Source of the DNA: a virus
Reading direction: 5' to 3' (one strand)
DNA length: 41,643 nt
IMG/VR virus record: IMGVR_UViG_3300032241_002223
Location: 1 to 41,643 of that record
Shown here: piece by piece, positions 1 through 7,675 of the stretch
Position numbering within the stretch: position 1 is the stretch's first letter
How the letters are laid out: each line of letters starts with the position of its first letter
The notes under the pieces: model-generated
Database searches by the model: none
The model's input: only the letters and a program-made list of their open reading frames with translations
What the model was told of the DNA's origin: nothing
Position numbers and translations under genes: made by a program

Positions 1-1176
1 ATCGGTTTCGGCTGTCTTGCTGGCAATCTGTTGTTCCAGGTTGTTTAAGGTAGCTTGATGTTGTATGGCATCGGATTCTTTATCGTAGAACATTTTGGGT
101 GGTTTGCCTAGCGTGCCCAAGGCGGTGTGGGCAGTCTCCAGCTCTGATAAGAGGGTGCCATGTTCTGCGCAGCTCGCTCGCGCCGCTTCCAGATCACTCT
201 GCTTACCCGCCAACACCTGTTTGTGCTTACTATCGTGGAAGGCCTGGCCACACGTATGACACTCATGATTTTGGAGTGTTTCAATTTCTTTTGATAGTTT
301 GGCAACCAGCTTGTCCTCCCGGCTGATGTCCAGTTTCGTTCTACTGATTTGTGACGAAAGTTCGTTGAGGTCCTTGCGTTTTTGATCCCATTCCTTATGA
401 TCCTTGTGCGCTTGAATCTCCACTTCAATCTGTATATTCTGTAACGACGATAGGGCCTTCTCAAGTTCCGTGATATCTTCTTCATGCTTATTCACCCACA
501 ATGTTTGTCTACGTTTAAGCGATTCTATTTGTTCGTCAATCCGCTTGTTGGCTTCCTGTACAGCACGAATTCTAAATTCTTCCTGTTGTATGGCATCCTT
601 GGTTTCTTTGTTGAGTTCTTTGATACGATCGGCACGTTCGCTCAGCTGCGTAATGCCCAACAACTGTTCAATGATTGTGCGTTGATCGTTGGCTTTAAGA
701 CTCAAAAACGGTTCTGTATAGGTATTCAGCGCCATGATATGCTTGAACATGTCGTGGCTGAGTCCTAAAGTAGTTTCGATTGCTTCTTGGGTTTCTCTGC
801 TATCGCCCTGTGCTTCGTCAGTAATGACTTGTTCTTGATTGTTTACATAAAACTTCAGTATATTGGGTTTACGTCCGCGCTCAATTTTGTAAGTTTGATT
901 GCCAGCAACAAAATCCAACGACACCATCATGCCCTTGCCGTTGGTCTTGTTGACCAAGTTGTCTTTGCGGATATTGCTAAGTGCTGTGCCATACAAGGCA
1001 TAGCTGAGTGCATTAATGATAGTGGTCTTGCCTGTGCCGTTACGGCTACCATCACCGCCCAGGTCCAAGTTTTCACCCAGGACCAAGGTCAGGTCTTGCC
1101 GGTCAAAGTCAATGGCCTGTGTGGTATTGCCCACACTCATAAAGTTTTTTACAGTGAGATTTTTTATTCGGATCAT
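1..1176 (-). CDS. 46: gp46-like recombination endonuclease, large (ATPase) subunit, Rad50/SbcC family; 3' end outside window
   Basis: The ATP-binding subunit of the phage Mre11/Rad50-type complex works with gp47 to resect DNA ends for recombination and replication. The first 392 residues are visible. The N-terminus MIRIKNLTVKNFMSVG is followed by a P-loop at about residues 34-52 (GENLDLG...GTGKTT), then a Q-loop-like stretch near residue 151 (LNTYTEPFLSL). A long charged coiled coil runs from about residue 165 to 300, and a zinc hook CHTC lies at residues 306-309. The returning coil is cut by the window edge, so the signature, Walker B and C-terminal half are not seen. The ATG overlaps the gp47 stop in an ATGA arrangement, indicating translational coupling. 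The identification is secure from the motif order and the gp47 neighbour. Confidence 0.95.
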   Translation of the reverse strand, partial: MIRIKNLTVKNFMSVGNTTQAIDFDRQDLTLVLGENLDLGGDGSRNGTGKTTIINALSYALYGTALSNIRKDNLVNKTNGKGMMVSLDFVAGNQTYKIERGRKPNILKFYVNNQEQVITDEAQGDSRETQEAIETTLGLSHDMFKHIMALNTYTEPFLSLKANDQRTIIEQLLGITQLSERADRIKELNKETKDAIQQEEFRIRAVQEANKRIDEQIESLKRRQTLWVNKHEEDITELEKALSSLQNIQIEVEIQAHKDHKEWDQKRKDLNELSSQISRTKLDISREDKLVAKLSKEIETLQNHECHTCGQAFHDSKHKQVLAGKQSDLEAARASCAEHGTLLSELETAHTALGTLGKPPKMFYDKESDAIQHQATLNNLEQQIASKTAETD

Positions 1177-2189
1177 AGGTTCTGATAGATCTTCAACAGG
1201 AGTTTGGGATCGTAGAATTCACTTTCAATATTGGTCAACTGGTCAGTTACAATCTGATCTACACTTTCAAATTTGACTTCGCCCGGGGCCATATCGATAT
1301 CTATGTCGGTACGTTTGCTGGGTATCAAGGCCATTTCTCTTAGATTATGATCTCGGATAAATGTTTCTTTGATAAAGTTGGCCTCTTCGTACGAAATATC
1401 AATGTCCAGTTCCACACGCACATGCATGTTGGGCTTTAAGATAGCAGCACCCTTGTCGATGGCTTCACTCAGTTTCATCACACGATAAAGTGGTTGTCCT
1501 GGCCAGGCTAGATACTCTTCGGGTTGACCCCATTCTAAAATCATCATGCCACGAGCTTCATCGCCGGCGTCAGCAAAGTTGTGCGGAAAGCAGTTGCCAA
1601 TGTAGTTGATGTTTTTCTTGCTTTGTCTTAGATGGAAATGTCCAGAGAATACCGATTCAATACCGCCAAATGATTCTACCTTGACTTCACCGTGGTCGGG
1701 CATTTCTACCATGGCATTCATTTTGAAGTGTGGTAACTCAAAGTGTCCAAACATGTATTTGGACTTCATTTTATGTAGCTTTTTATGATCGTCGCCGACT
1801 AACCAGGGCGCAATGATCACATCGCCTTGTTGGAACCAGTCGTTGACCACAGTAATATTGGGCAAGTGCTGTGCCCATTCGGCACCGTGTATGTCACGCT
1901 TGTCACGATAGTATAGGTCGTGATTGCCGGGAATAAAATAAAACTGTTCAAAGGCCGCCGAAAGTTTTTGTAGGCTACGCAGGCTAAAGTGTAAGGTTTG
2001 TAGGTTGATCGAAGCTCGATGATGATGCCAGTCGCCTAAAAACATGCCGGTTTCGCAACCTTGCTCTCGGGCCGTGGCTATAAACCAGTCAATGAATTCT
2101 TCGCAGTCCTGATTGTGTTGTAGACTGTTTGATTTCAATCCAAAATGTATGTCGGTACAGACAGCTGCCTTGCGGAATAGATTTGTCAT
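1173..2189 (-). CDS. 47: gp47-like recombination endonuclease, small (nuclease) subunit, Mre11/SbcD family
   Basis: The metallophosphoesterase nuclease partner of gp46. The Mre11 motifs occur in order from the N-terminus: TDIHFG, GDWHHHR, GNHD, GHFELP and GHFH. These supply the Asp, His and Asn ligands of the two-metal site. The protein is about 338 residues, matching T4 gp47 (about 340). The chosen start is the ATG at 2189, which gives MTNLFRKAAVCTDIHFG and places the first catalytic Asp near the N-terminus as in the family. A TTG at 2225 would add 12 residues of no family character. No strong Shine-Dalgarno is visible before either start. It lies 45 bases downstream of gp55 and overlaps gp46 by four bases, so the three genes form one leftward operon. 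Confidence 0.94.
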   Translation of the reverse strand: MTNLFRKAAVCTDIHFGLKSNSLQHNQDCEEFIDWFIATAREQGCETGMFLGDWHHHRASINLQTLHFSLRSLQKLSAAFEQFYFIPGNHDLYYRDKRDIHGAEWAQHLPNITVVNDWFQQGDVIIAPWLVGDDHKKLHKMKSKYMFGHFELPHFKMNAMVEMPDHGEVKVESFGGIESVFSGHFHLRQSKKNINYIGNCFPHNFADAGDEARGMMILEWGQPEEYLAWPGQPLYRVMKLSEAIDKGAAILKPNMHVRVELDIDISYEEANFIKETFIRDHNLREMALIPSKRTDIDIDMAPGEVKFESVDQIVTDQLTNIESEFYDPKLLLKIYQNL

Positions 2190-2234
2190 AGATTGTAGTT
2201 TACACGAGCAATCGAGCGATTGCAACCGGTATGG

Positions 2235-3149
2235 TTAAGCTTCGTAGTCTTCGCCGGCAGTGATAGTAACAACTGCGCCAAAGTTAGGATCTTTCTTTCC
2301 GGCGTTCTGGCGTGTCCAGCTAGGATTGAGTCCGGCCTGCTCTAACATGTCGTCGCGAATATTTTGATTTTTCTTTTCCAGGTTCAAGATACGAGTAAAA
2401 CTGTTGGTAATAGCGGCAGTGTAGTAAGCAAATGGATTTTGGCTTTTAGACTCATCGAACTGTAGGCCAATTTGACTTAACTGTAGTAAGGCTTGTCCGC
2501 GCATTTCTTCATTGTAAGTGTATCCGCGCCAGTTGCTACGAGTAGCATAGCGTTCACACAACTTCATGTACATTGTGGCCAAGGTTCTAGTTGTTTGTCC
2601 GTGATCCTTGCAGAATTCGCCGTGTTCTAAATCGCCCTTCCAGTGGCTCTTGCCTACTAGGAACGGTTCTTTGGCCTCATTTAAACGATAGTGATAAAAT
2701 GGTGGAAAGTTTAGGCGTATGTGTTTGACGTCCAACACAGGTTCATCAATCAAATCAGCCAATGGATCGTCATCTTCAAACAGATCCAGCTCCAGCATGT
2801 CTTCAATCTTGCGTTTTTTACCTGTTACTTTTGGTGCTTTTTTAGGTGCCATGGGTATGTGTTCCCAGCAGGTGATGCGGAATACCAAATCAGTATTGGC
2901 AATCTTTTTTGGGTCTATTACCACACCGGTTTCGCGTTTGATGCGATCTGCCCTGTTTCTACGGGCTTCGGCAATGGTCCTTTGGTTGATTTTAAGCACA
3001 GTGGGCAAGATAATATCGTACTGATGATCGTTTACTGGATCCAAGTACGAACAATATGTGTTCTTGCTAAGGTGTATTTGTTTGAGTATGTCTCGGTTGT
3101 TGAGGTAATTCTTGGGTGTTATGATCTTGGGGGCAAATTGTGTAGCCAC
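2235..3149 (-). CDS. 55: gp55-like late-transcription sigma factor with a long N-terminal extension
   Basis: It probably redirects host RNA polymerase to late promoters. Residues about 190-275 match the T4 gp55 core: LCERYATRSNWRGYTYNEE, then GLQFDESKSQNPFAYYTAA and a basic helix (FTRILNLEKKNQNIRDD). T4 gp55 has the parallel RFNFSGYTQSW and FDETKYKNPHAYIT. At 304 residues it is far longer than T4 gp55 (185); residues 1-185 are an added region with its own conserved look (KNTYCSYLDP, RTIAEARRNRADR, FRITCWEHIPMAP). An acidic linker holds ELDLF at residues 120-124, resembling a sliding-clamp-binding motif. The C-terminus lacks the hydrophobic clamp-binding tail of T4 gp55. Start is GTG at 3149, supported by AGGAG at 3158-3162 (minus strand) with an 8-base spacer; no in-frame ATG fits as well. 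Confidence 0.88.
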   Translation of the reverse strand: MATQFAPKIITPKNYLNNRDILKQIHLSKNTYCSYLDPVNDHQYDIILPTVLKINQRTIAEARRNRADRIKRETGVVIDPKKIANTDLVFRITCWEHIPMAPKKAPKVTGKKRKIEDMLELDLFEDDDPLADLIDEPVLDVKHIRLNFPPFYHYRLNEAKEPFLVGKSHWKGDLEHGEFCKDHGQTTRTLATMYMKLCERYATRSNWRGYTYNEEMRGQALLQLSQIGLQFDESKSQNPFAYYTAAITNSFTRILNLEKKNQNIRDDMLEQAGLNPSWTRQNAGKKDPNFGAVVTITAGEDYEA

Positions 3150-3169
3150 AGATGAATCTCCTAATAGTA

Positions 3170-3177
3170 TATTTATT
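3170..3177 (-). promoter_or_regulatory. Late-type promoter motif (AATAAATA) upstream of gp55
   Basis: On the minus strand the sequence CAATAAATATAC lies about 20 bases upstream of the GTG of gp55. It resembles the T4 late promoter core TATAAATA. It is followed by the AGGAG ribosome-binding site at 3158-3162. It faces away from a similar motif at 3239, so both operons may respond to the same late sigma factor. This rests on motif similarity only. Confidence 0.45.
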
Positions 3178-3238
3178 GTAGCACAAAAACCACATGTGTC
3201 AACCTCTTAATCATTATCTGGGCAGATTATTTTTGCGG

Positions 3239-3244
3239 TAAATA
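3239..3244 (+). promoter_or_regulatory. Late-type promoter motif (GTAAATATTATAC) for the baseplate operon
   Basis: TAAATA lies 22 bases before the first ATG of the structural operon, with AGGA at 3251-3254 as a possible ribosome-binding site. The 117-base divergent gap at 3150-3266 contains no other recognisable gene; it holds this motif and the oppositely directed one at 3170-3177. Assigned by likeness to the T4 late core TATAAATA and by position at the head of a late operon. Confidence 0.45.
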
Positions 3245-3266
3245 TTATACAGGACAAATTGAAATT

Positions 3267-4574
3267 ATGGCAGACGACAACATAGATTACAGTGCGACAC
3301 CCGTGGGCGACGAAGATCCCTACGCAACCGAAGAACAAGCATACGCCAACGACCTGTCCGGCGACGGCGTATCTGTTACCTCAATTGTAACTACTCCAGA
3401 ACCTGTGGGCCCTATGCAAGACCCAGAAGTTGCCCAAGATTTTGAAAACGGTAAATCTCAACAGCCGTCGGATAGCGAGGTCCAAACCAGCGCCGGTCCT
3501 GTTCCTATTTTGCAAGCAGGCACGTACGATGCCAACGGAAATCGTGTAAACATTTCGCCCGATGGAACCATTACTAATGCTAACGCCAACGGTAATGTAA
3601 TTTCTAAATCTGGGACCAGCCAAGATCCTTTAGCAGCCGCCATAACTGCCGCAACCGGTGTAGCCAATGGCGGAACTTTTACAGGTGCCCTGTTTGATCT
3701 CAATGCATCATCGGGTGCTATAAATTCTGCACTACAGGCACAGATCAACAATGCTAGATCTCAACAAACTTATGCAGATCAACAACGCCAGGTCAACAGT
3801 AACGATTGGCGTGTTAGACTCAGTTTAGCTCCGCAGAGCAACTATCTGTACAACGTACAGCCAGTGGGATCTGCAGGTATCTTAGAACCCTTGCGTGGTA
3901 CCAATGGCGTTATATTTCCTTATACACCAGCAATTACCACAGCATATCGTGCCAACTATACGCCGTATGATCTCACACATTCCAACTATCGTGGTTACTG
4001 GTATCAAAATAGTTTTGTGGATGCTGTCAACATTACAGCTACCTTTACTGCGCAGAATACCCAAGAGGCCAATTACCTCTTGGCAGTGATACATTTCTTC
4101 CGTAGTGCAACCAAAATGTTTTATGGCCAGGATGCTGAACGCGGATCGCCTCCGCCTGTTGTGTATCTATCGGGCCTGGGCGAATATCAATTCAATAAAC
4201 ATTCCTGTTTGATTTCAAACTTCAACTATACCTTGCCAGCTGATGTAGACTACATACGTGCCGGCAGCACTAACAATCTACAGTTGAATCAAGATCTTTC
4301 TAGACCAAAAACTGGTGTCAGTATCAACAGCAACTTTGGCAGTTTACAACGCCTGGCCACAGCTATCCTGGGCAATGGACAAAAACCCACAGTTGGTGCC
4401 ATATCCAATGTGTTCGCTCCTAGTAACCTACAGGCCAATAACCCAACCTATGTGCCAACCAAGATTGAAATACAGTTGACCTTGATGCCGGTACAAAGTC
4501 GCCAGCAGGTCAGTACACAGTTTAGTGTCAAGAACTTTGCCAACGGTAATTTATTGCGTGGAGGATTCTGGTAA
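3267..4574 (+). CDS. Baseplate/tail-tube junction-type structural protein (gp48/gp54-like role proposed)
   Basis: 435 residues. The first about 175 residues are low-complexity, acidic, and rich in Asn, Gly and Ala, and look disordered. From about residue 180 a compact domain begins (NDWRVRLSLAPQSNYLY), followed by VIFPYTPAITTAYRANYTPYDL, the conserved-looking block LLAVIHFFRSATKMFYGQD, then PPPVVYLSGLGEYQFN and YTLPADVDYIRAG. Such blocks recur in myovirus structural proteins at the tail-tube/baseplate junction, so a tube-like fold near gp48 or gp54 is plausible, but I cannot assign the T4 number with certainty. It is the first gene of the baseplate operon, with a TAAATA motif upstream, and its stop overlaps the next start (TAATG). 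Confidence 0.7.
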   Translation: MADDNIDYSATPVGDEDPYATEEQAYANDLSGDGVSVTSIVTTPEPVGPMQDPEVAQDFENGKSQQPSDSEVQTSAGPVPILQAGTYDANGNRVNISPDGTITNANANGNVISKSGTSQDPLAAAITAATGVANGGTFTGALFDLNASSGAINSALQAQINNARSQQTYADQQRQVNSNDWRVRLSLAPQSNYLYNVQPVGSAGILEPLRGTNGVIFPYTPAITTAYRANYTPYDLTHSNYRGYWYQNSFVDAVNITATFTAQNTQEANYLLAVIHFFRSATKMFYGQDAERGSPPPVVYLSGLGEYQFNKHSCLISNFNYTLPADVDYIRAGSTNNLQLNQDLSRPKTGVSINSNFGSLQRLATAILGNGQKPTVGAISNVFAPSNLQANNPTYVPTKIEIQLTLMPVQSRQQVSTQFSVKNFANGNLLRGGFW

Positions 4575-4873
4575 TGGCCACTTACGATTCAACCAGTCCG
4601 TACTACACCACAGGTTATAGTCAATTTTTTCTGGATGTCATGGTCAATAGGCCTATCCCTAAACAACCAGACGATCAACTAATGGTAATCAACCAAACTT
4701 ATCAGTACAGACCAGATCTCCTGGCATTTGACTTGTATGGCAATTCGGCCTTATGGTGGGTATTTTATCAACGCAATCCCAATACCTTGACCAAACCGCC
4801 GTTGGATTTCACAGTCAACACTTCCATATACCTGCCCAAGATTACTACCTTAAAAACAGTGCTAGGATTCTAA
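4574..4873 (+). CDS. Small baseplate wedge protein, gp53/LysM-like
   Basis: 99 residues. The central segment YQYRPDLLAFDLYGNSALWWVFYQRN has the LysM-like pattern seen in T4 gp53 and related short baseplate proteins: a substrate-free LysM fold in which a YR.DLLA..LYG...LWW helix is followed by NPN and a final IYLPK strand. In T4 the gp53 LysM-like domain joins neighbouring wedges around the hub. The gene starts inside the stop codon of its upstream neighbour (TAATG) and ends one base before the next ATG, as expected for co-translated baseplate subunits. T4 gp53 is 196 residues, so this would be a reduced version containing little beyond the LysM-like part. Confidence 0.72.
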   Translation: MATYDSTSPYYTTGYSQFFLDVMVNRPIPKQPDDQLMVINQTYQYRPDLLAFDLYGNSALWWVFYQRNPNTLTKPPLDFTVNTSIYLPKITTLKTVLGF

Positions 4874-4874
4874 C

Positions 4875-5984
4875 ATGGCTGTAACCTACGTAGCAACAGA
4901 TGATGCCTTTACTAATGAAGCCCGTAGAACCTTGGCACAAACTCAGGCTACCCCGCCGGCTGATCCTAACAACAACGCAGGATTCTACAACGATTCAGAA
5001 TTCAGTGCTCAAACAGCACCGCAGAACGCTGGCGTAGGTGCTGCTGGAGATGACGGTACTGCGCCCAACAACACCGTTACACAGTCAGTGGTCAATGCAT
5101 CAGCTGGACAACGCATCAATCCAGAACCCAATGTGCTGGACGCCTATGCCAGTTATGCCTATGCAATTTCGTGGTACATGTTGACCCCAACACAATATAA
5201 TTCACTCAGTCAAACAGGACAAAAAAATATCAGTTCTTGGAGCCTGTTGATGCAGGACGGTGGTGCACAACTGACTCCGGGCAACAATGCCGGAGGTCGT
5301 AACAGTTATTTTACCATGGACTACTACATGGACAATTTAGAAATTGAAACACAATTACTGGGCAAATCATCTGGCGGTCCCAACAATACCACTGCCATGA
5401 GCTTTACAGTGACCGAACCCAATGGATTTACGTTAATTGACAACTTGCATCACTCGGCCATAGATCTTTTCAAACAAAATAGCTTGCCACCACTTAGTTC
5501 TTGGCAACAAATACAGTATTGCCTGGTCATACAATTTTATGGATACGACAGCAACGGCAATTTGCAAGCGCCAGCACGCGGATCAATTACCAACAATGCC
5601 GGCGGCGCTGGTGGCGCAGTGATACAAAAATATTTTCCCTTCGTGATTACTAATCTAACTACACGCATAGTAAACAAACAGGTTGAGTATAAAATCTCCT
5701 GTGCTCCTATACCATACAAAACTGGCACCAGCTCGGCCCGAGGAAGTATACCATTTAACTATGAATTTTCTGGCAAGACCATCGGAGAAATCCTAAACGG
5801 TAAACCCGGCAGTGGCGTCGCAGCAACCAACAAAACCTTAGATGGACGAGTCAGCACATCGGATATTCCTGCAGGACCTGTTAATTTCACAGCTCAAGCC
5901 GACAGTTCGCAGACAGCGGCCTTGTTTAATGACAGTACCGGTTATACACCCGGCTATGATCCCAATGCAGGATGGAGTGCATAA
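4875..5984 (+). CDS. Putative baseplate hub-associated structural protein
   Basis: 369 residues. The first about 90 residues are low-complexity and rich in Ala, Asn and Thr. The ordered part begins near residue 95 (SYAYAISWYMLTPTQYNSL). It contains IETQLLG, a FTVTEPNGFTLID strand, QYCLVIQFYGYDSNGN, KYFPFVITNLTTRIVNKQVEY and IPFNYEFSGKTIGEILNG. The pattern of a FYGYD strand followed by paired beta strands is common in baseplate hub proteins of large myoviruses. The position, just before another hub-like protein and the spike, supports a hub role, with the gp27 or gp48 class as candidates. I cannot name a T4 equivalent. The Gln-, Asn- and Ser-rich C-terminal 50 residues look flexible. Confidence 0.62.
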   Translation: MAVTYVATDDAFTNEARRTLAQTQATPPADPNNNAGFYNDSEFSAQTAPQNAGVGAAGDDGTAPNNTVTQSVVNASAGQRINPEPNVLDAYASYAYAISWYMLTPTQYNSLSQTGQKNISSWSLLMQDGGAQLTPGNNAGGRNSYFTMDYYMDNLEIETQLLGKSSGGPNNTTAMSFTVTEPNGFTLIDNLHHSAIDLFKQNSLPPLSSWQQIQYCLVIQFYGYDSNGNLQAPARGSITNNAGGAGGAVIQKYFPFVITNLTTRIVNKQVEYKISCAPIPYKTGTSSARGSIPFNYEFSGKTIGEILNGKPGSGVAATNKTLDGRVSTSDIPAGPVNFTAQADSSQTAALFNDSTGYTPGYDPNAGWSA

Positions 5985-7675
5985 TGCCGGCCAATAGACA
6001 AAATGTAAACGGAGGTAGTTTTTTTAGTTTGCCGCAGAGTTTTAGTGCGAGCCAACGTACCACATCGGCTCAGCGCGATGCCACATCGGCACCAGCGGCA
6101 CAGGCCGCGGCCCCTACCGACCCCAATGCAGCACCTCCCAATGCAACAGCCGCTCCAACTGGTTCAAATCCAGCACAACAGTTTACAGGATTATGTGAAG
6201 CACTCAATGCCTGGCAACAAGGCCTGGTCAAAGATGGTACTTACAAACGTGCTGATCAGTACGAAATAGTTTTTGCACCGGCCACCATGGCCAATGCCAC
6301 AGTGAAAAAACCCGGCGATACCAACAAGGATCGCACGCCCATGCAACAACCGACCAATGCCAAAACTGCCGTGGATCCCAACACCAACAGCACCAATACT
6401 TCAGGTCGTTTGGTCAGCGTAACTGCTGGAACACAGATAGTTCAGTTTATTGATCAGACTTTACGAGCCAGCAGTTATATCAGTGATCAACAGACCTGGG
6501 TCATTGATGAGGAAACTCAAAAAACAGTAAAAAACACCACAGCAGGAAAAAATGTGGCCTGGTATAAAATCACTGTGATTGCCACAAGTCTTGGACCTGA
6601 TGCAAATCGCAACGACCAAGCCTACAAGATAACTTATCTAATTACACCCTACGCCATCAACGAAACGCAAAGTCAATATTTTCCTCAGACTGCATTTCGC
6701 GGTGTACACAAAAGTTATCGTTACTGGTTCACAGGAGAAAATACTTCTGTTTTAAATTACGAACAGGATATCAACAGCACATATCTGTTGGCCGTTAGCG
6801 GTGCATTACCAGCACAACAACAGTATGTTGAAACCAATAGCACAGTGTTGTACAAACGTAGTTTTCAGACTCGTAGTGATCAGAGCGATCAAGGCGCCAG
6901 TGGTAAAACTTTAGAACCAGCAGCCAACCTGGCTGACTATCTGTATAACCCAGCAGACTTTGCCACTGTGACATTAAAAATTGTTGGTGACCCTGCTTGG
7001 TTGCAACAAGGTGAAGCATCCAGCACGGTTAATGCCAGCAATTTTAGTTTTGCACCCTTCAACAGCGACGGTGGCATAAACTTTGATGCCAGCGAAATAT
7101 GTTTTGATGTGATTTGGAATCAGCCCGAGGATTACAATTTTAGTACAGGCTTGACCGAAGTCAACAACAATCAAAAAAACAGCAACGGAACATATACTCG
7201 CAACCACCCACAACAGAATCAAACTTATCGTGCGGTATCATGTACCAGCATGTTCAGTAAGGGTAGTTTTACGCAGACCTTGAAAGGTACCTTGTTGACC
7301 ACAGTACCAGGACAGGGAGCACCGGTTGCTACCACACAATCGGTAGCCGGCAATGGACGTCCGGCTGCAACACCAAGTCTGGTAGGAGCCAATACCAACA
7401 CAGGAACTCGTCAACCCTCGACTGGATCAATCACCGATACGCTTGGCAACACATACAAAACTGTCGACGGTATATTACAAGCACCCAATACCAGTTCGGT
7501 ATCTGAAACCACAGTGGGACCTGAGGACGCTGGCAATCCAAACCCACAACCAGCTGCGCCTCCAGAAGATCCAACCAGCAACGGTGACGTAAGTGTGGCT
7601 GATAGTTTAGGCCCAGGCGAAGAAATAGTAAGCGACAACAACAATGGCGCACAAATAATTGCACAGGATGATTAA
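5984..7675 (+). CDS. Putative baseplate hub protein (gp27-like role proposed)
   Basis: 563 residues from the ATG at 5984. This start is preferred over the in-frame ATG at 5972 because GGAG at 5974-5977 sits six bases upstream and because TAATG overlaps are the rule in this operon. After a Pro/Ala/Asn-rich N-terminal tail comes an ordered block (LCEALNAWQQGLVKDGTYKRADQ). Next come VQFIDQTLRASSYI, WYKITVIATSLG, DQAYKITYLITPYAIN and FRGVHKSYRYWFTGENT. The run of beta strands with a YWFTG.NT..L.YEQ.IN segment is of the type seen in hub proteins that hold the central spike. The last about 130 residues are again low-complexity. The spike gene follows directly, supporting a hub assignment by synteny, but no T4 protein is matched over its length. 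Confidence 0.62.
   Translation: MPANRQNVNGGSFFSLPQSFSASQRTTSAQRDATSAPAAQAAAPTDPNAAPPNATAAPTGSNPAQQFTGLCEALNAWQQGLVKDGTYKRADQYEIVFAPATMANATVKKPGDTNKDRTPMQQPTNAKTAVDPNTNSTNTSGRLVSVTAGTQIVQFIDQTLRASSYISDQQTWVIDEETQKTVKNTTAGKNVAWYKITVIATSLGPDANRNDQAYKITYLITPYAINETQSQYFPQTAFRGVHKSYRYWFTGENTSVLNYEQDINSTYLLAVSGALPAQQQYVETNSTVLYKRSFQTRSDQSDQGASGKTLEPAANLADYLYNPADFATVTLKIVGDPAWLQQGEASSTVNASNFSFAPFNSDGGINFDASEICFDVIWNQPEDYNFSTGLTEVNNNQKNSNGTYTRNHPQQNQTYRAVSCTSMFSKGSFTQTLKGTLLTTVPGQGAPVATTQSVAGNGRPAATPSLVGANTNTGTRQPSTGSITDTLGNTYKTVDGILQAPNTSSVSETTVGPEDAGNPNPQPAAPPEDPTSNGDVSVADSLGPGEEIVSDNNNGAQIIAQDD

Noticed and set aside
787-1276. Plus-strand frames at the left end
   Set aside because: They lie over gp46/gp47, whose minus-strand frame has P-loop, zinc hook and metallophosphatase motifs.
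2721-3155. Plus-strand frame of 144 codons over the gp55 gene
   Set aside because: The gp55 reading is supported by homology over its C-terminal half, GTG start and Shine-Dalgarno; the opposite frame has no recognisable features.
5972-5983. Upstream ATG for the hub-like protein
   Set aside because: ATG 5984 has GGAG at a 6-base spacing and the TAATG overlap typical of this operon; the upstream ATG has neither.
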